From positions 1 through 53,013 of the forward strand of contig NZ_CALFBQ010000033.1 in the NCBI RefSeq assembly GCF_937951745.1: 53,013 nucleotides of DNA, read 5' to 3'. The position numbers were made by a program, and so were the translations under genes. The DNA comes from an uncultured Chloroflexus sp. GTDB lineage: Bacteria; Chloroflexota; Chloroflexia; Chloroflexales; Chloroflexaceae. The stretch's first letter is position 1; each line of letters starts with the position of its first letter. Under the pieces are notes generated by a model. The model did no database searches, was not told the origin of the DNA, and worked only from the letters and a program-made list of their open reading frames with translations. Positions 33,140 through 42,902 of the stretch are shown one piece after another.

Positions 33140-34576
33140 ATGCCATCAATCACTGATCACACCGCCGATGAGATCGAACGGCTCGTCGAAATTGCCGAAC
33201 ACCTGCGCGATGGCGACTTCACGATTGACGTGCCGGCCGTGCAGAGTCACGACCAACGGATCAGCCGGCTAGCAGCCTCGCTCCGCGAACTGGCTGCTAG
33301 TCTTGCCCGCCGCCAGCGCGAGATCGAGACCCTACACCGCATTACCACCCGCATCAATGCCGGCCTCATGCTCGATGAAATCCTCGACGGCGTGTATAAC
33401 GACTTTCGCGAGGTGATTCCTTATGAGCGGATTGGGTTTGCCCTGCTCGAAGACGGCGGTAAGGTGTTGCGCGCGCGTTGGGCTCGCACCAGCTTACCCG
33501 CAGTCCATTTGAAACGCGGTTACGCAGCACCGATGGCCGGCAGCAGCCTTGAGAAGATCATACAAACTGGTCAACCACGCATCATCAATGACCTCGTACA
33601 GTATTTGCGCCGCAAGCCCGAGTCAGAATCAACCCGCCTGATCGTCAACGAAGGGATTCGCTCTTCGCTGACCTGCCCACTGATCGCCAACGGCGTACCG
33701 GTCGGCTTTATCTTCTTTTCAAGCACCAAACCCAATACCTACACCAACGAGCATATCGAACGTTATATGCAGATTGCCGAGCAGTTGTCGGTCATTGTGG
33801 AAAAAGGCAACCTCGTCTCGCAACTCGCGGCTCAAAAAGAGCTGCTCGAAAAGCAAAACGCCGAACTCCGCCGCTTATCGGCGCTCAAGAACAACCTGCT
33901 CGGCATGGTAGCCCACGACTTGCGCAACCCAGTAGCGATTATCCAGATGATGACCGCTATTCTGCGCAACCAAGAATTGCAGCGCCCGCCGGAAGAGCGC
34001 CAGCGGATGCTCGATGACATCTATCGCCAGACCGAGCGCATGCTAGCAATGCTGAACGATCTCCTTGATCTGAGCCAGATCGAGAATGGCACGGTGACGA
34101 TTTCACCCGAACCGGTGGCGATCAAGCCATTGCTGGAAGAGACGATCAACCGCCACCAGTTATTAGCCAATCCCAAACAAACCCGCATCGAACTGGCGAG
34201 GTCGATTGATGGCACGGTGTATGCCGATCCATTGCGTCTTCGCCAAGTGCTCGACAACCTGATCTCAAACGCGGTCAAATTCTCGCCTCCCGGCAGTACC
34301 ATTACGGTGAGCGCCGAACGCGACGGCGACTGGTGGAAATTTGCGGTATCCGACCAAGGGCCGGGGATTAGCCCCGATGAACGCAGCCGGCTGTTTGAAG
34401 CGTTTAGCCGGCTATCCGCCCGGCCCACCGGCGGCGAAAAGAGCACTGGTCTTGGGCTTGCCATTGCTCGTAAAGTGGTGATGGCTCATGGTGGCGTGAT
34501 CGATGTCTCGTCTACACCCGGAAAGGGCGCAACCTTCTGGTTCACCCTCCCTGCCGCCCTCCGTGAAGAGGCTTAA
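33140..34576 (+). CDS. GAF-domain sensor histidine kinase
   Basis: This 478-residue protein lacks membrane helices. It has an N-terminal helical region that may be HAMP-like, a GAF domain (about 60-225) with IRSSLTCPLIANGVPVGFIFFSS, a coiled segment, a HisKA domain with phospho-acceptor His259 in GMVAHDLRNP, and an HATPase domain (NLISNAVKFSPPG, DQGPGIS, GLGLAIARKVV). It is probably a cytoplasmic sensor that autophosphorylates and feeds the receivers downstream. The start at 33140 is chosen because GAGGAG lies 7 bases before it; an in-frame ATG at 33077 overlaps the promoter region. Confidence 0.85.
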   Translation: MPSITDHTADEIERLVEIAEHLRDGDFTIDVPAVQSHDQRISRLAASLRELAASLARRQREIETLHRITTRINAGLMLDEILDGVYNDFREVIPYERIGFALLEDGGKVLRARWARTSLPAVHLKRGYAAPMAGSSLEKIIQTGQPRIINDLVQYLRRKPESESTRLIVNEGIRSSLTCPLIANGVPVGFIFFSSTKPNTYTNEHIERYMQIAEQLSVIVEKGNLVSQLAAQKELLEKQNAELRRLSALKNNLLGMVAHDLRNPVAIIQMMTAILRNQELQRPPEERQRMLDDIYRQTERMLAMLNDLLDLSQIENGTVTISPEPVAIKPLLEETINRHQLLANPKQTRIELARSIDGTVYADPLRLRQVLDNLISNAVKFSPPGSTITVSAERDGDWWKFAVSDQGPGISPDERSRLFEAFSRLSARPTGGEKSTGLGLAIARKVVMAHGGVIDVSSTPGKGATFWFTLPAALREEA

Positions 34577-34578
34577 CT

Positions 34579-37500
34579 ATGCCGCGCATCTCACCGATCC
34601 AGCGACTAACACACACGTATATCATTGGCCTCATACTAATTGCCCTGCTGGCAGTTGGCGGTTACTCGCTGCTCGCGATCAATTCGCTGCGGCTATCACA
34701 ATACGATTCAGTGCTTGACCTCACCTATCGCCAGCAGATCCGCGCCCAGCAAACGGCGCTGCTCGCCACCGAGCTAGCCCTCTTTGCCAATGCCTCGCAG
34801 GCCACCTCGATCCGGGCTGAACTGCGCACCCTCAGCTCTGAATTACAGCAAACACACCAACGGTTGCTGGCAGAAGCACCGATAGCCTATCTGACCCACA
34901 TGACACCAGCCCTAGAGCGGTTTTTGTTTTATGTCAAAAACCTAGTTGAAGCGCCACCCGATCAACTGAGCCGGGATAATCCCGATCTGCGCGCCATTCA
35001 AACAAACCTGATCACGGTGCAAAGCGATCTCAGTGCAGCCAGCAGTCTCTTGCTGATGCAAAGTCAAGCCTTGCGTGATCAGGTTTCACTCATACAAGCT
35101 GGTGTGCTGGCGATGATTCTCTTCCTCTTGACGGCTGGCGGTCTGCTGGTCATCCGCCCTTTTGCCCGCAGCGCTCGCCGCGAAGCCGACCAACTGCGCA
35201 TGCTATCGCTAGTCGCCCGTTATACCGACAACGCGGTGATTATCACCGACCGCACCGGCATAGTAGAGTGGGTCAACGAAGGCTTTACCCGCATTTCCGG
35301 CTATACTTTCGATGAAGTGCGCGGGCGGAAACCGGGCGAATTTTTGCAGGGACCGGCGACCGATCCGGCCACGGTAGCCGCGATCAGCCAAGCTCTACGC
35401 AACGGGGAGTCAATCAAAGCCGAGATCGTCAATTACACCAAGCAAGGCCGGCCCTACTGGCTCGCACTCGACATCTCGCCGGTCTACGACGAGCAGCACA
35501 AACTCACGCACTTTATCGCGATCGAGTCAGACATTACTCATCAAAAAGAGATGGAGCGCATGCTGCGCGCGGCGTTGAAAGAGAGCCGCGACGTGATGAA
35601 TGCACTCGAACAATCAGCTATCCTGTCGATTGCCGATCCCGAAGGGCACATCCTCGAAGTGAACGAACGATTCTGCGCGATCACTGGCTACCGGCCCGAT
35701 GAGCTAATCGGGAGAGATCATCGCATCTTCAAATCGGGCGTGCATCCGCCAGAGTTCTTTGCCGAGTTGTGGAACACGATCAAAGCTGGCCAGATCTGGC
35801 GCAACGAGATCTGTAACCGGGCCAAAGATGGTCACCTCTTCTGGGTTGATACAACCATTGTGCCGTTTATCGGCGAAAATGGCCAGCCCGAACGATACCT
35901 CGCGGTGCGCTTTGACATCACTGCGCGCAAGAAGAGCGAGGAAGAGCTACGTGCTAGCGAGACCCGCTATCGCTCGGTGATTACTGCGATGAGCGAGGGG
36001 ATCGTGGTCATGAATAAAACTGGCGTGATCGAGACGTGCAACGCCAGCGCCGAACGGATTCTTGGCCTGACCCACGACCAACTGGTAGGCCGCACCAGCT
36101 TCGATCCGCGTTGGCAAGCGATTCACGAAGACGGCAGCCCCTTTCCCGGTGAAGAACACCCAATCATGGTTGCACTCACCACCGGACGTCCGCAGAGCGA
36201 TGTCATCATGGGGATACGAAAACCAACCGGTGAATTGACATGGATATCGATCAACTCTCAGCCGCTGTGTGATGAGCATGGGCAAGTCTACGCCGCCGTC
36301 GCCAGTTTCCACGACATCACGGCTCGCCGCTTAGCCGAACAAGAGCTACGCTTCCAGAAGACGCTGCTCGAGTGCCAAACTGAAGCCTCACCTGATGGTG
36401 TGCTAGTCGTGTCACCCGAACGGCGCTGCCTCTACGCTAACCGGCGTTTCTGCGAGCTGTGGAAGCTCGATAACATTCCCGTCGAACAGGCAATCTGCGC
36501 GGCCAGTATGGAAGCCATGCTAGACCAAGTGTGCGATCCGGAGCGGATGCGCAACGAGATTGAGGAGCTTTACGCCAACCCGCACCTGACCAGTAAAGCC
36601 GAGATCGAGCTGAAAGATGGCCGCACCTTCGAGCGTTACAGCGCGCCGGTGATCAGTGCCGAAGGCGATTACTACGGCAGAGTGTGGTTCTTCCGCGACG
36701 TCACCGAACGGCGGGCGGTCGAGCGGATGAAGAACGAGTTTGTCGCGGTCGTCTCGCACGAATTGCGCACGCCACTGACCTCAATCCGCGGTTCGCTTGG
36801 CTTGTTGGCTGGCGGAGTGGCTGGCGAATTACCGCCCCGTGCCGCAGCTATGATCGACATTGCGCTGAAAAATAGCGAGCGGCTAGTGCGGCTGATCAAC
36901 GACATTCTCGACATCGAGAAGATCGAGTCGGGCAAGATGGTGTTTCAGCTACAACCGGTCGTACTTGACGAACTCGTGCGGCAGACGATTGAAGCCAATC
37001 GCGGCTTCGGCCAGCAATACGATGTCAAGATTGAGTTGACCGCTACCTTGCCCAATGTGCAGGTGTACGTCGATCCCGACCGGATGACGCAAGTCATCAC
37101 CAACCTGATCTCGAACGCGGTCAAATTCTCACCGGCGGGGGGCAAGGTGGAAGTAGCGATCGGGCGCGAGCCACAAGGACGGGTGCGGATTACCGTTACC
37201 GACCATGGGCCGGGGATTCCGGTAGAGTTTCGTGATCGGATCTTCCAAAAATTCGCGCAGGCCGATTCATCAAACACGCGCCAACAAGGCGGCACCGGCC
37301 TTGGCCTGAGCATCAGCCGGGCCATTGTTGAGCGGCACGGCGGCCAGATTGGCTTCGTCACCGCAACCGGCGTGGGCACAACCTTCTACGTCGATTTGAT
37401 CGAATATCGGGCAAACACCACCTCTTTACCGATGCCGGCAGCGCCTCAGTATGCGCCGCGCATCTTGATCTGCGAAGACGATCCCGACATTGCTGCGCTG

Positions 37501-38211
37501 CTGTCACTGATGTTGCAGCAAGCCGGCTATGCCACCGACGTTGCCCACACATTGGCCAAAGCGCGCGAACTCTTGCAACAACACGACTACCGGGCAATGA
37601 CGCTTGATCTGATGTGGCCGAACGAAGACGGCAGCACCTTTATCCGTGAAGTGCGCAACAAAGCGCGCACGCGCAATCTACCGATCGTCGTGGTATCGGC
37701 GCGGGCCGACGAAGAACAAACCATTGGCGGGGAAGGCGTTGATGTGATAGACTGGTTGCCAAAGCCGATCGATCAGCAACGGTTGCTCACCGCGCTGCGC
37801 CGGGCAGCACGGCGCGCCAGCGCGAGCCGGCCCCAAGTGCTGCATATCGAGGACGACAGTGATGTGGTTGCGGTCGTGCGGTTGTTATTAGCCGATATTG
37901 CCGAGGTGCAACAGGCAGCCACCATCGCTGAAGCGCAGCACTTGTTACGTACCCAAACGTTTGATCTGGTTATTCTCGATCAGAACTTGCCTGACGGCAA
38001 CGGGATTGATCTCTTGCCACTGATCGAGAGCCAGCAACCGCCACTGCAAGTCATCCTCTTCTCTGTGCGCGATCTCGACCCGGAAATTGCCAATCGCGTC
38101 GCCGTTACGTTGGTCAAATCACGCACGACGAATGCCGAGCTCCTGACCGCCGTGACGCGCCTGCTCGATCAGGCTGCTCCCGCCTCAACATCGCCCACAT
38201 CGACTAGGTAA
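34579..38211 (+). CDS. Hybrid histidine kinase with four PAS domains and two receivers
   Basis: This 1210-residue membrane kinase has a helix at about 12-34, a periplasmic-type domain to about 172, a second helix (about 175-195), and four PAS/PAC domains (about 210-715). The HisKA domain has His727 in VVSHELRTP. The HATPase (NLISNAVKFSPAG, DHGPGIP, GLGLSISRAIV) is followed by receiver 1 (acidic pair CEDDPD, Asp1010) and receiver 2 (IEDDSD, Asp1134). Receiver 1 keeps the KP of its signature (WLPKPID), while receiver 2 ends VKSRTT, with Lys but no Pro. It starts 2 bases after the GAF kinase and likely drives a phosphorelay to the Hpt protein downstream. Confidence 0.9.
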   Translation: MPRISPIQRLTHTYIIGLILIALLAVGGYSLLAINSLRLSQYDSVLDLTYRQQIRAQQTALLATELALFANASQATSIRAELRTLSSELQQTHQRLLAEAPIAYLTHMTPALERFLFYVKNLVEAPPDQLSRDNPDLRAIQTNLITVQSDLSAASSLLLMQSQALRDQVSLIQAGVLAMILFLLTAGGLLVIRPFARSARREADQLRMLSLVARYTDNAVIITDRTGIVEWVNEGFTRISGYTFDEVRGRKPGEFLQGPATDPATVAAISQALRNGESIKAEIVNYTKQGRPYWLALDISPVYDEQHKLTHFIAIESDITHQKEMERMLRAALKESRDVMNALEQSAILSIADPEGHILEVNERFCAITGYRPDELIGRDHRIFKSGVHPPEFFAELWNTIKAGQIWRNEICNRAKDGHLFWVDTTIVPFIGENGQPERYLAVRFDITARKKSEEELRASETRYRSVITAMSEGIVVMNKTGVIETCNASAERILGLTHDQLVGRTSFDPRWQAIHEDGSPFPGEEHPIMVALTTGRPQSDVIMGIRKPTGELTWISINSQPLCDEHGQVYAAVASFHDITARRLAEQELRFQKTLLECQTEASPDGVLVVSPERRCLYANRRFCELWKLDNIPVEQAICAASMEAMLDQVCDPERMRNEIEELYANPHLTSKAEIELKDGRTFERYSAPVISAEGDYYGRVWFFRDVTERRAVERMKNEFVAVVSHELRTPLTSIRGSLGLLAGGVAGELPPRAAAMIDIALKNSERLVRLINDILDIEKIESGKMVFQLQPVVLDELVRQTIEANRGFGQQYDVKIELTATLPNVQVYVDPDRMTQVITNLISNAVKFSPAGGKVEVAIGREPQGRVRITVTDHGPGIPVEFRDRIFQKFAQADSSNTRQQGGTGLGLSISRAIVERHGGQIGFVTATGVGTTFYVDLIEYRANTTSLPMPAAPQYAPRILICEDDPDIAALLSLMLQQAGYATDVAHTLAKARELLQQHDYRAMTLDLMWPNEDGSTFIREVRNKARTRNLPIVVVSARADEEQTIGGEGVDVIDWLPKPIDQQRLLTALRRAARRASASRPQVLHIEDDSDVVAVVRLLLADIAEVQQAATIAEAQHLLRTQTFDLVILDQNLPDGNGIDLLPLIESQQPPLQVILFSVRDLDPEIANRVAVTLVKSRTTNAELLTAVTRLLDQAAPASTSPTSTR

Positions 38212-38224
38212 AGGAGAACCGCGT

Positions 38225-38623
38225 ATGGCATCGTTGCAGAAAATCCTCTTCGTCGAAGACGATCCTGATATTCAGATGGTGGCCCAACTGGCCTTAGAAG
38301 CGGTTGGCGGCTACACTGTGCAGATGTGCAGTTCAGGAGCTGAAGCATTGGCAGTGGCTGAACAATTTGCGCCTGATCTGATCCTGCTCGATGTGATGAT
38401 GCCGGGGATGGACGGCCCGACGACGCTGGCCGAGTTGCGGAAGAAGCCGGCGCTGGCACAGACGCCAGTGATCTTTATGACGGCGCGGGTGCAGCGCCAC
38501 GAAGTCGAGCAATACTTGGCGCTTGGGGCAGCCGATGTGATCTCGAAGCCATTTGATCCAATGACATTATCAGCGCAAGTGGCTGCAATCTGGATGAAAG
38601 CCTATGAAACCCGATCCTGCTGA
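38225..38623 (+). CDS. Single-domain response regulator
   Basis: This 132-residue receiver domain has no output domain. It has FVEDDPD (acidic pair), phospho-acceptor Asp56 in LLDVMMPGMDG, the conserved Thr in IFMTAR and Lys in ISKPFD. Such stand-alone receivers often shuttle phosphate between a hybrid kinase and an Hpt domain. Its position between the hybrid kinase and the Hpt-containing protein fits that role. Its last 20 bases overlap the start of the next gene. Confidence 0.9.
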   Translation: MASLQKILFVEDDPDIQMVAQLALEAVGGYTVQMCSSGAEALAVAEQFAPDLILLDVMMPGMDGPTTLAELRKKPALAQTPVIFMTARVQRHEVEQYLALGAADVISKPFDPMTLSAQVAAIWMKAYETRSC

Positions 38624-40784
38624 ACAGTTTGAAGCATTGCGCCGGCGCTACGCCTCGCAGATTGGCGACCGGGTCGAGGCGATTGTAACGGCTTGGCGCC
38701 AGCTCGAGCAGAGCCAGTGGGACAAGACGGTTGGGATGGAGGCCCGCCAACTTGCCCATAAACTGGCCGGCTCGGCAGCAATGTTCGGTTTTGCCGATTT
38801 GGGTGCGGTTGCCCGCGAGATTGACATCGGCCTGAAAGAGTGGCTCGAACATGATCAGCCCCTCGATGTCGCCGCTTACCACGCTTTGGCCCAGCAGGTC
38901 AGGCTGTTGCAGCGGATGGTAAAGGAAGGGAAAGTTACAACTGTCTTGCCGGAATCGGCATCTAAACCACCGCCAGTGCTAGCGCCAACACCCGCCGATC
39001 AACCATCTGAGCCACCGCCGCCATCGACGACCTTACCCCAACCACTAGCCCTCCACTCCTACGCATCATCGTCACGCGAACCGAACGGTCGTCCACATAC
39101 GATTATCTTGGTAGAAGACGATCAAGATTTTGCCATCAATTTGAGTGAACAACTCCAGCTCTTCAACTACGATGTCCATCTCGTCAATGATCTCGAAGGA
39201 TTGCCAACACTGGTGCGCGCGCTCAACCCAGCGGCGATTGTGATGGATGTCGTCTTTCCCAGCGGCGATCTCGCCGGCACCGAGTCCATTGCCGCCATCC
39301 AGCGCGAGCGCACAGTGCCGGTGCCGGTCATTTACATATCCCAACGGGATGACTTTACCGCCCGATTGGCGGCCGTGCGCAGCGGCGGGCATGCCTATTT
39401 TGCCAAGCCGGTCGATGCCGGACGGTTAATCGAAGCGCTTGATCGTCTGACCGGTGTGGAAGAGAACACGCCGTTGCGAGTGTTGATTGTTGATGATGAC
39501 CCCGATTTTGGTCAGCGTTGCGTCCAGAGTCTGGAAACTGCCGGTATGTACGCGCGCGCCATTGCCGACCCGCGCGAGACGCTCGACCAGTTGCAGACCT
39601 TCCAGCCCGACTTGATCATTCTCGACATGTACATGCCGATTTGCAGCGGCAAAGAGCTAGCTAGCGTCATTCGCCAACAAGATCGCTACGTTGGCATGCC
39701 GATCGTTTTTCTGTCAGCCGAAACCAACCGCAGCCAACAGCAATCGGCCCTTTCGCTAGGGGCAGATGATTTTCTCGCAAAGCCCATTACGCCAGAGGAT
39801 CTGGTCGCTGCCATTTCGGCTCGCGCCGGCAGGGCACGCTACATCCAGCGTTTTCTCTTGCGCGACAGTCTGACCGGCCTGCTCAACCATCAGGCTGTCG
39901 AGGAAGAATTGGCGCGCGAGTTTGCCCGCGCCGAACGGTTACAACAACCGCTGGCCATCGTGATGATCGATATCGATCATTTCAAGCGCGTGAACGACCG
40001 CTATGGCCATATCATCGGCGATCAGGTGTTGCGCAGCTTTGCCCGGCTCTTGCACCAACGGTTACGGAAGAGCGATCTGATCGGACGGCACGGCGGTGAA
40101 GAATTTCTGATCGCCCTGCCCAATACCTCGGTGATTGAGGCGCGCACGCTGATTGACGGCATTCGCGAGAGTTTTTCTGCCCTGCGCCACTACGGGCCGG
40201 CAGGTGTGTTCGGTGTCACCTTTAGCGCCGGTATTGCCGGCTATCCGCAGCATCGCAGCCAGATTGGGGCCATGCAGGCCGCCGATGCCGCCCTTTACCA
40301 AGCCAAACGGGCCGGACGCAACCGGGTGGTGGTTGACATGACCAGCAGTGAAGCTCCTTCGGCAATCACGATGGCCGCAATCGTCCCCTCGCCTGCCGGG
40401 CAGCAACTCAATTGGCGCGCGCTGATCATCAGCGCCAATGGCATTCAGCGCCGGTTGCTGCGCCAAGCACTGACCGAACACAACATTATGTACGATGTGG
40501 TCGACAATGTTGAACATGCGCTCACGTATGAGTCACCCATTCCTCCCAACTTGATTCTGGTCGATATGACGCAGATCGAGGGTGTACGAACCCCGCACTT
40601 GATGTCGCTGCGCGATCATTTTACTGCGGCGCGTATCGTGACGATTGCGCCGGCGGCTGCCGAACCTCGCGCTGCTGCCACCATCGCCTTCGGCACTGAT
40701 GACTATCTTTTGCTCCCGCTTGCAGCGGGGGCTTTACCAGCCCTGCTCGACCGTCTGTCTGCATCCGAGAGGAACGCGCTATGA
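38604..40784 (+). CDS. Hpt-REC-REC-GGDEF protein with degenerate C-terminal receiver
   Basis: This 726-residue signalling hub starts with an Hpt domain (phospho-acceptor His52 in AHKLAGSAAMFGF). A Pro-rich linker (about 115-150) leads to two receivers: the first has VEDDQD, MDVVFP and AKP, the second VDDDPD, LDMYMP and AKP. A diguanylate cyclase domain follows, with GGEEF at 497-501 and the product-inhibition RxxD (RKSD) five residues before it. The last 120 residues resemble a receiver that lacks the acidic pair (SANG) and has Leu in place of the conserved Lys, so it probably cannot be phosphorylated. It would take phosphate from the hybrid kinase and make c-di-GMP. Confidence 0.9.
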   Translation: MKPDPAEQFEALRRRYASQIGDRVEAIVTAWRQLEQSQWDKTVGMEARQLAHKLAGSAAMFGFADLGAVAREIDIGLKEWLEHDQPLDVAAYHALAQQVRLLQRMVKEGKVTTVLPESASKPPPVLAPTPADQPSEPPPPSTTLPQPLALHSYASSSREPNGRPHTIILVEDDQDFAINLSEQLQLFNYDVHLVNDLEGLPTLVRALNPAAIVMDVVFPSGDLAGTESIAAIQRERTVPVPVIYISQRDDFTARLAAVRSGGHAYFAKPVDAGRLIEALDRLTGVEENTPLRVLIVDDDPDFGQRCVQSLETAGMYARAIADPRETLDQLQTFQPDLIILDMYMPICSGKELASVIRQQDRYVGMPIVFLSAETNRSQQQSALSLGADDFLAKPITPEDLVAAISARAGRARYIQRFLLRDSLTGLLNHQAVEEELAREFARAERLQQPLAIVMIDIDHFKRVNDRYGHIIGDQVLRSFARLLHQRLRKSDLIGRHGGEEFLIALPNTSVIEARTLIDGIRESFSALRHYGPAGVFGVTFSAGIAGYPQHRSQIGAMQAADAALYQAKRAGRNRVVVDMTSSEAPSAITMAAIVPSPAGQQLNWRALIISANGIQRRLLRQALTEHNIMYDVVDNVEHALTYESPIPPNLILVDMTQIEGVRTPHLMSLRDHFTAARIVTIAPAAAEPRAAATIAFGTDDYLLLPLAAGALPALLDRLSASERNAL

Positions 40785-41956
40785 AACCGCCCACCCTGCT
40801 CATTGTTGATGACGACGATGTTGTCGCCGAGATGCTTGAGGTGATGTTGCGCAATGCCGGTTACGAGGTGCGGCGGGCCGCTAGTGGTGAAGAGGCCTTG
40901 CAGCAGATTTACAAAGCTCCGCCTGATGCCCTTATCTGTGATGTGCTGCTACCCGGCATCGATGGCTACACCCTTTGCAAGCGGGTACGCCAGCATCCAT
41001 TGACCAAAACGCTGCCGATACTCATGTTGACGGCGCAAGGCGATATTAGCGCCAAGATCGCCGGCTTTGAAGCGGGAGCGAACGATTATCTCGCCAAGCC
41101 GTTTGAACCGCCAGAGCTGGTTTACCGGGTGAAAAACCTGCTCGCCCGCACTGTGAGCGCAGCACCGAGCGCACCGTTGCGGCGCGGTAACATTATCGCG
41201 GTGTTTGGCGCGAAAGGCGGTGTCGGCAAAACCACCATTGCGGTATCGTTGGCACTTGCCATTCGCTTACGCACCCGCCAGCGCGTCATCATCGTCGATG
41301 CCGATCTCACCTTCGGCGATATCGCCGTTCACCTCAATATTGCGCCAACCCGCAGCATCGTTGATATTGTGCGCAGCGGTGATGAGATCGAGCGTGAAAT
41401 GGTCAATCAGGTGCTGCTAGCCCATCCTTCCGGCTTGCAGGCGCTGCTGGCGCCACCCCGCCCTGAAGAAGCGGAATTGGTCAGTCCTGACCATATCACT
41501 CGCATTCTTGATTTGCTCGCCGTCAGTGCCGACTATGTCGTGGTTGATTGCCAGACCAGCTATGACGATCGCACGCTGTCGGTATTTGATCGGGCCGATC
41601 ACGTCTTGTTGGTGATTACGCCCGAAATTGGCCCGCTCAAGAACACCAGCCTGTTCCTCGGCTTAGCGAACCAGTTAGGCATCAATCCCAACGCTATCAG
41701 CATTGTCTTAAACCGGGCCAACTCTGGCGTTGGGATCGGTGTCGGCGAGATCGAGCGCGTCTTGCGGCGCAAGATCAACTTCCACATCGCTAGCGGCGGC
41801 CAACCGGTGGTGACATCCGTCAATCGAGGAATGCCACTGATCCTTGAGCAGCCGAAACATCCCTTTGTGCAGCAAATGTTGTACCTTGGCGACCAGTTGG
41901 TGAAGCAGTTGGGAACCGTACCAGCCCCCCAAGCCACTGCACTGGCGGCAGAGTAG
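40781..41956 (+). CDS. Receiver fused to ParA/CpaE-like ATPase
   Basis: This 391-residue protein combines an N-terminal receiver (VDDDDVV, Asp54 in CDVLLPGIDG, AKPFE) with a C-terminal ParA/MinD-type ATPase. The ATPase carries the deviant Walker A KGGVGKT at 145-151 and DADLTFGD for Walker A'. This layout matches CpaE/TadZ proteins, which localise Tad/Flp pilus machinery at cell poles; some members have a degenerate ATPase, but the P-loop here is intact. It overlaps the previous gene by 4 bases. The receiver here keeps the phosphorylation residues, unlike many TadZ proteins. A role in positioning a surface or motility machine is inferred. Confidence 0.85.
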   Translation: MKPPTLLIVDDDDVVAEMLEVMLRNAGYEVRRAASGEEALQQIYKAPPDALICDVLLPGIDGYTLCKRVRQHPLTKTLPILMLTAQGDISAKIAGFEAGANDYLAKPFEPPELVYRVKNLLARTVSAAPSAPLRRGNIIAVFGAKGGVGKTTIAVSLALAIRLRTRQRVIIVDADLTFGDIAVHLNIAPTRSIVDIVRSGDEIEREMVNQVLLAHPSGLQALLAPPRPEEAELVSPDHITRILDLLAVSADYVVVDCQTSYDDRTLSVFDRADHVLLVITPEIGPLKNTSLFLGLANQLGINPNAISIVLNRANSGVGIGVGEIERVLRRKINFHIASGGQPVVTSVNRGMPLILEQPKHPFVQQMLYLGDQLVKQLGTVPAPQATALAAE

Positions 41957-41983
41957 AGGCGCAGGGCATGGCACATTGAGTGC

Positions 41984-42012
41984 GGAGTGCGGCAGTTGAA
42001 CTGTCGCACTCC
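41984..42012. terminator. Hairpin terminator between convergent genes
   Basis: GGAGTGCGGCAGT at 41984-41996 pairs with 42000-42012 around a 3-base loop, with one G-T pair; GAATTTATTATTTC follows. It lies between the convergent CpaE-like and Thr/Pro-rich genes and could stop both. A near copy occurs at 45013. Confidence 0.7.
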
Positions 42013-42026
42013 GAATTTATTATTTC

Positions 42027-42641
42027 TTACGGGGTCGCCGTAGGCGTCGGCACTTCCGTCGGCACTTCCGTCGGTAGCATCGTTGGTATCTCCGCCGGAG
42101 GTATATCTGGCGTGGCAGCCGGCAACTCGATCGGTGGTAATTCTGGCGATAGCGTCGGCGTGGCCGTGAAGAACACCGGCGGCGGTGGAATAATAATCGG
42201 AATCGTCGGCGTATTCGTCACCGGGATCAATTCGTAAGGCGTCGCTGTTGGTGAAAGGAGCAGCGGTGCGGTTGGCGAAGCAGCCACTGTGGACGACAAT
42301 GTCGCCGTAGGCGAGGCAAACTCGGTCGCTGTCAGTGAAGGCATCGTCGTGGTCACCGTCGGTGGCAGCGCTAGCGTGGGGCCGGTTGCAGTCGGAGCTG
42401 CAGTCGGATTGAGCATTGCGCCAACAAAGGCAAGACCGCCTAGCGCATACCCAAACAAGGCCAACAGTAACACCGCCAGTAACACACTGTAGATCACACG
42501 ATCGCGCGGCGCAAGATCAGCGAACCATGCGCGCAGACCACTTGCCGGGGAAACTGAGACCGGCGCTAGCGCAGCCGGCGCTGCCCCAGCCGGAGCAGTC
42601 GCCGCCAGCGGGGTTGACGTTGTAGGTAATGGCATCCCCAT
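42027..42641 (-). CDS. Single-pass membrane protein with Thr/Pro-rich outer region
   Basis: This 204-residue protein has an Ala/Pro/Thr-rich N-terminus of about 40 residues and one strong membrane helix (VIYSVLLAVLLLALFGYALGG, about 58-78). A 120-residue tail follows that consists largely of Thr, Pro, Ala and Val with PTAAPTATGP, PATPDIPPAEIP and PTEVPTEVPTP. No domain is recognised. The tail resembles the linkers of secreted proteins in this window and may be a glycosylated stalk. The ATG at 42641 is chosen because the further upstream 62 codons look non-coding; no clear ribosome-binding site precedes it. It is convergent with the signalling operon. Confidence 0.55.
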   Translation of the reverse strand: MGMPLPTTSTPLAATAPAGAAPAALAPVSVSPASGLRAWFADLAPRDRVIYSVLLAVLLLALFGYALGGLAFVGAMLNPTAAPTATGPTLALPPTVTTTMPSLTATEFASPTATLSSTVAASPTAPLLLSPTATPYELIPVTNTPTIPIIIPPPPVFFTATPTLSPELPPIELPAATPDIPPAEIPTMLPTEVPTEVPTPTATP

Positions 42642-42674
42642 GTATAATGGGCAACGTACATGGGACGCCGACAA

Positions 42675-42703
42675 GCAATAGCGAACTTGATAGTCAGGTT
42701 CAA
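42675..42703 (-). promoter_or_regulatory. Candidate promoter of the Thr/Pro-rich protein
   Basis: On the minus strand TTGAAC (complement of 42698-42703) is followed after 17 bases by TATTGC (complement of 42675-42680). The spacing is right but both boxes are imperfect. Confidence 0.3.
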
Positions 42704-42902
42704 TTTGAGGGATATCTTGCGCCTGCCCGGCCGCATAGCAGCGATGCTCTGGCGTCGGCGACGCAAACCGGATCGCTTGATTCTGTTTTAATCCAAGGTA
42801 CGGGCAGTGTCCTGACGGTTCAACCATAACGGCGACGCTCCTGATAACCGGGTCGCTGCCAATTATACGATCTGGCTGCGAGCATCGTCAAAACGTAAAG
42901 AT

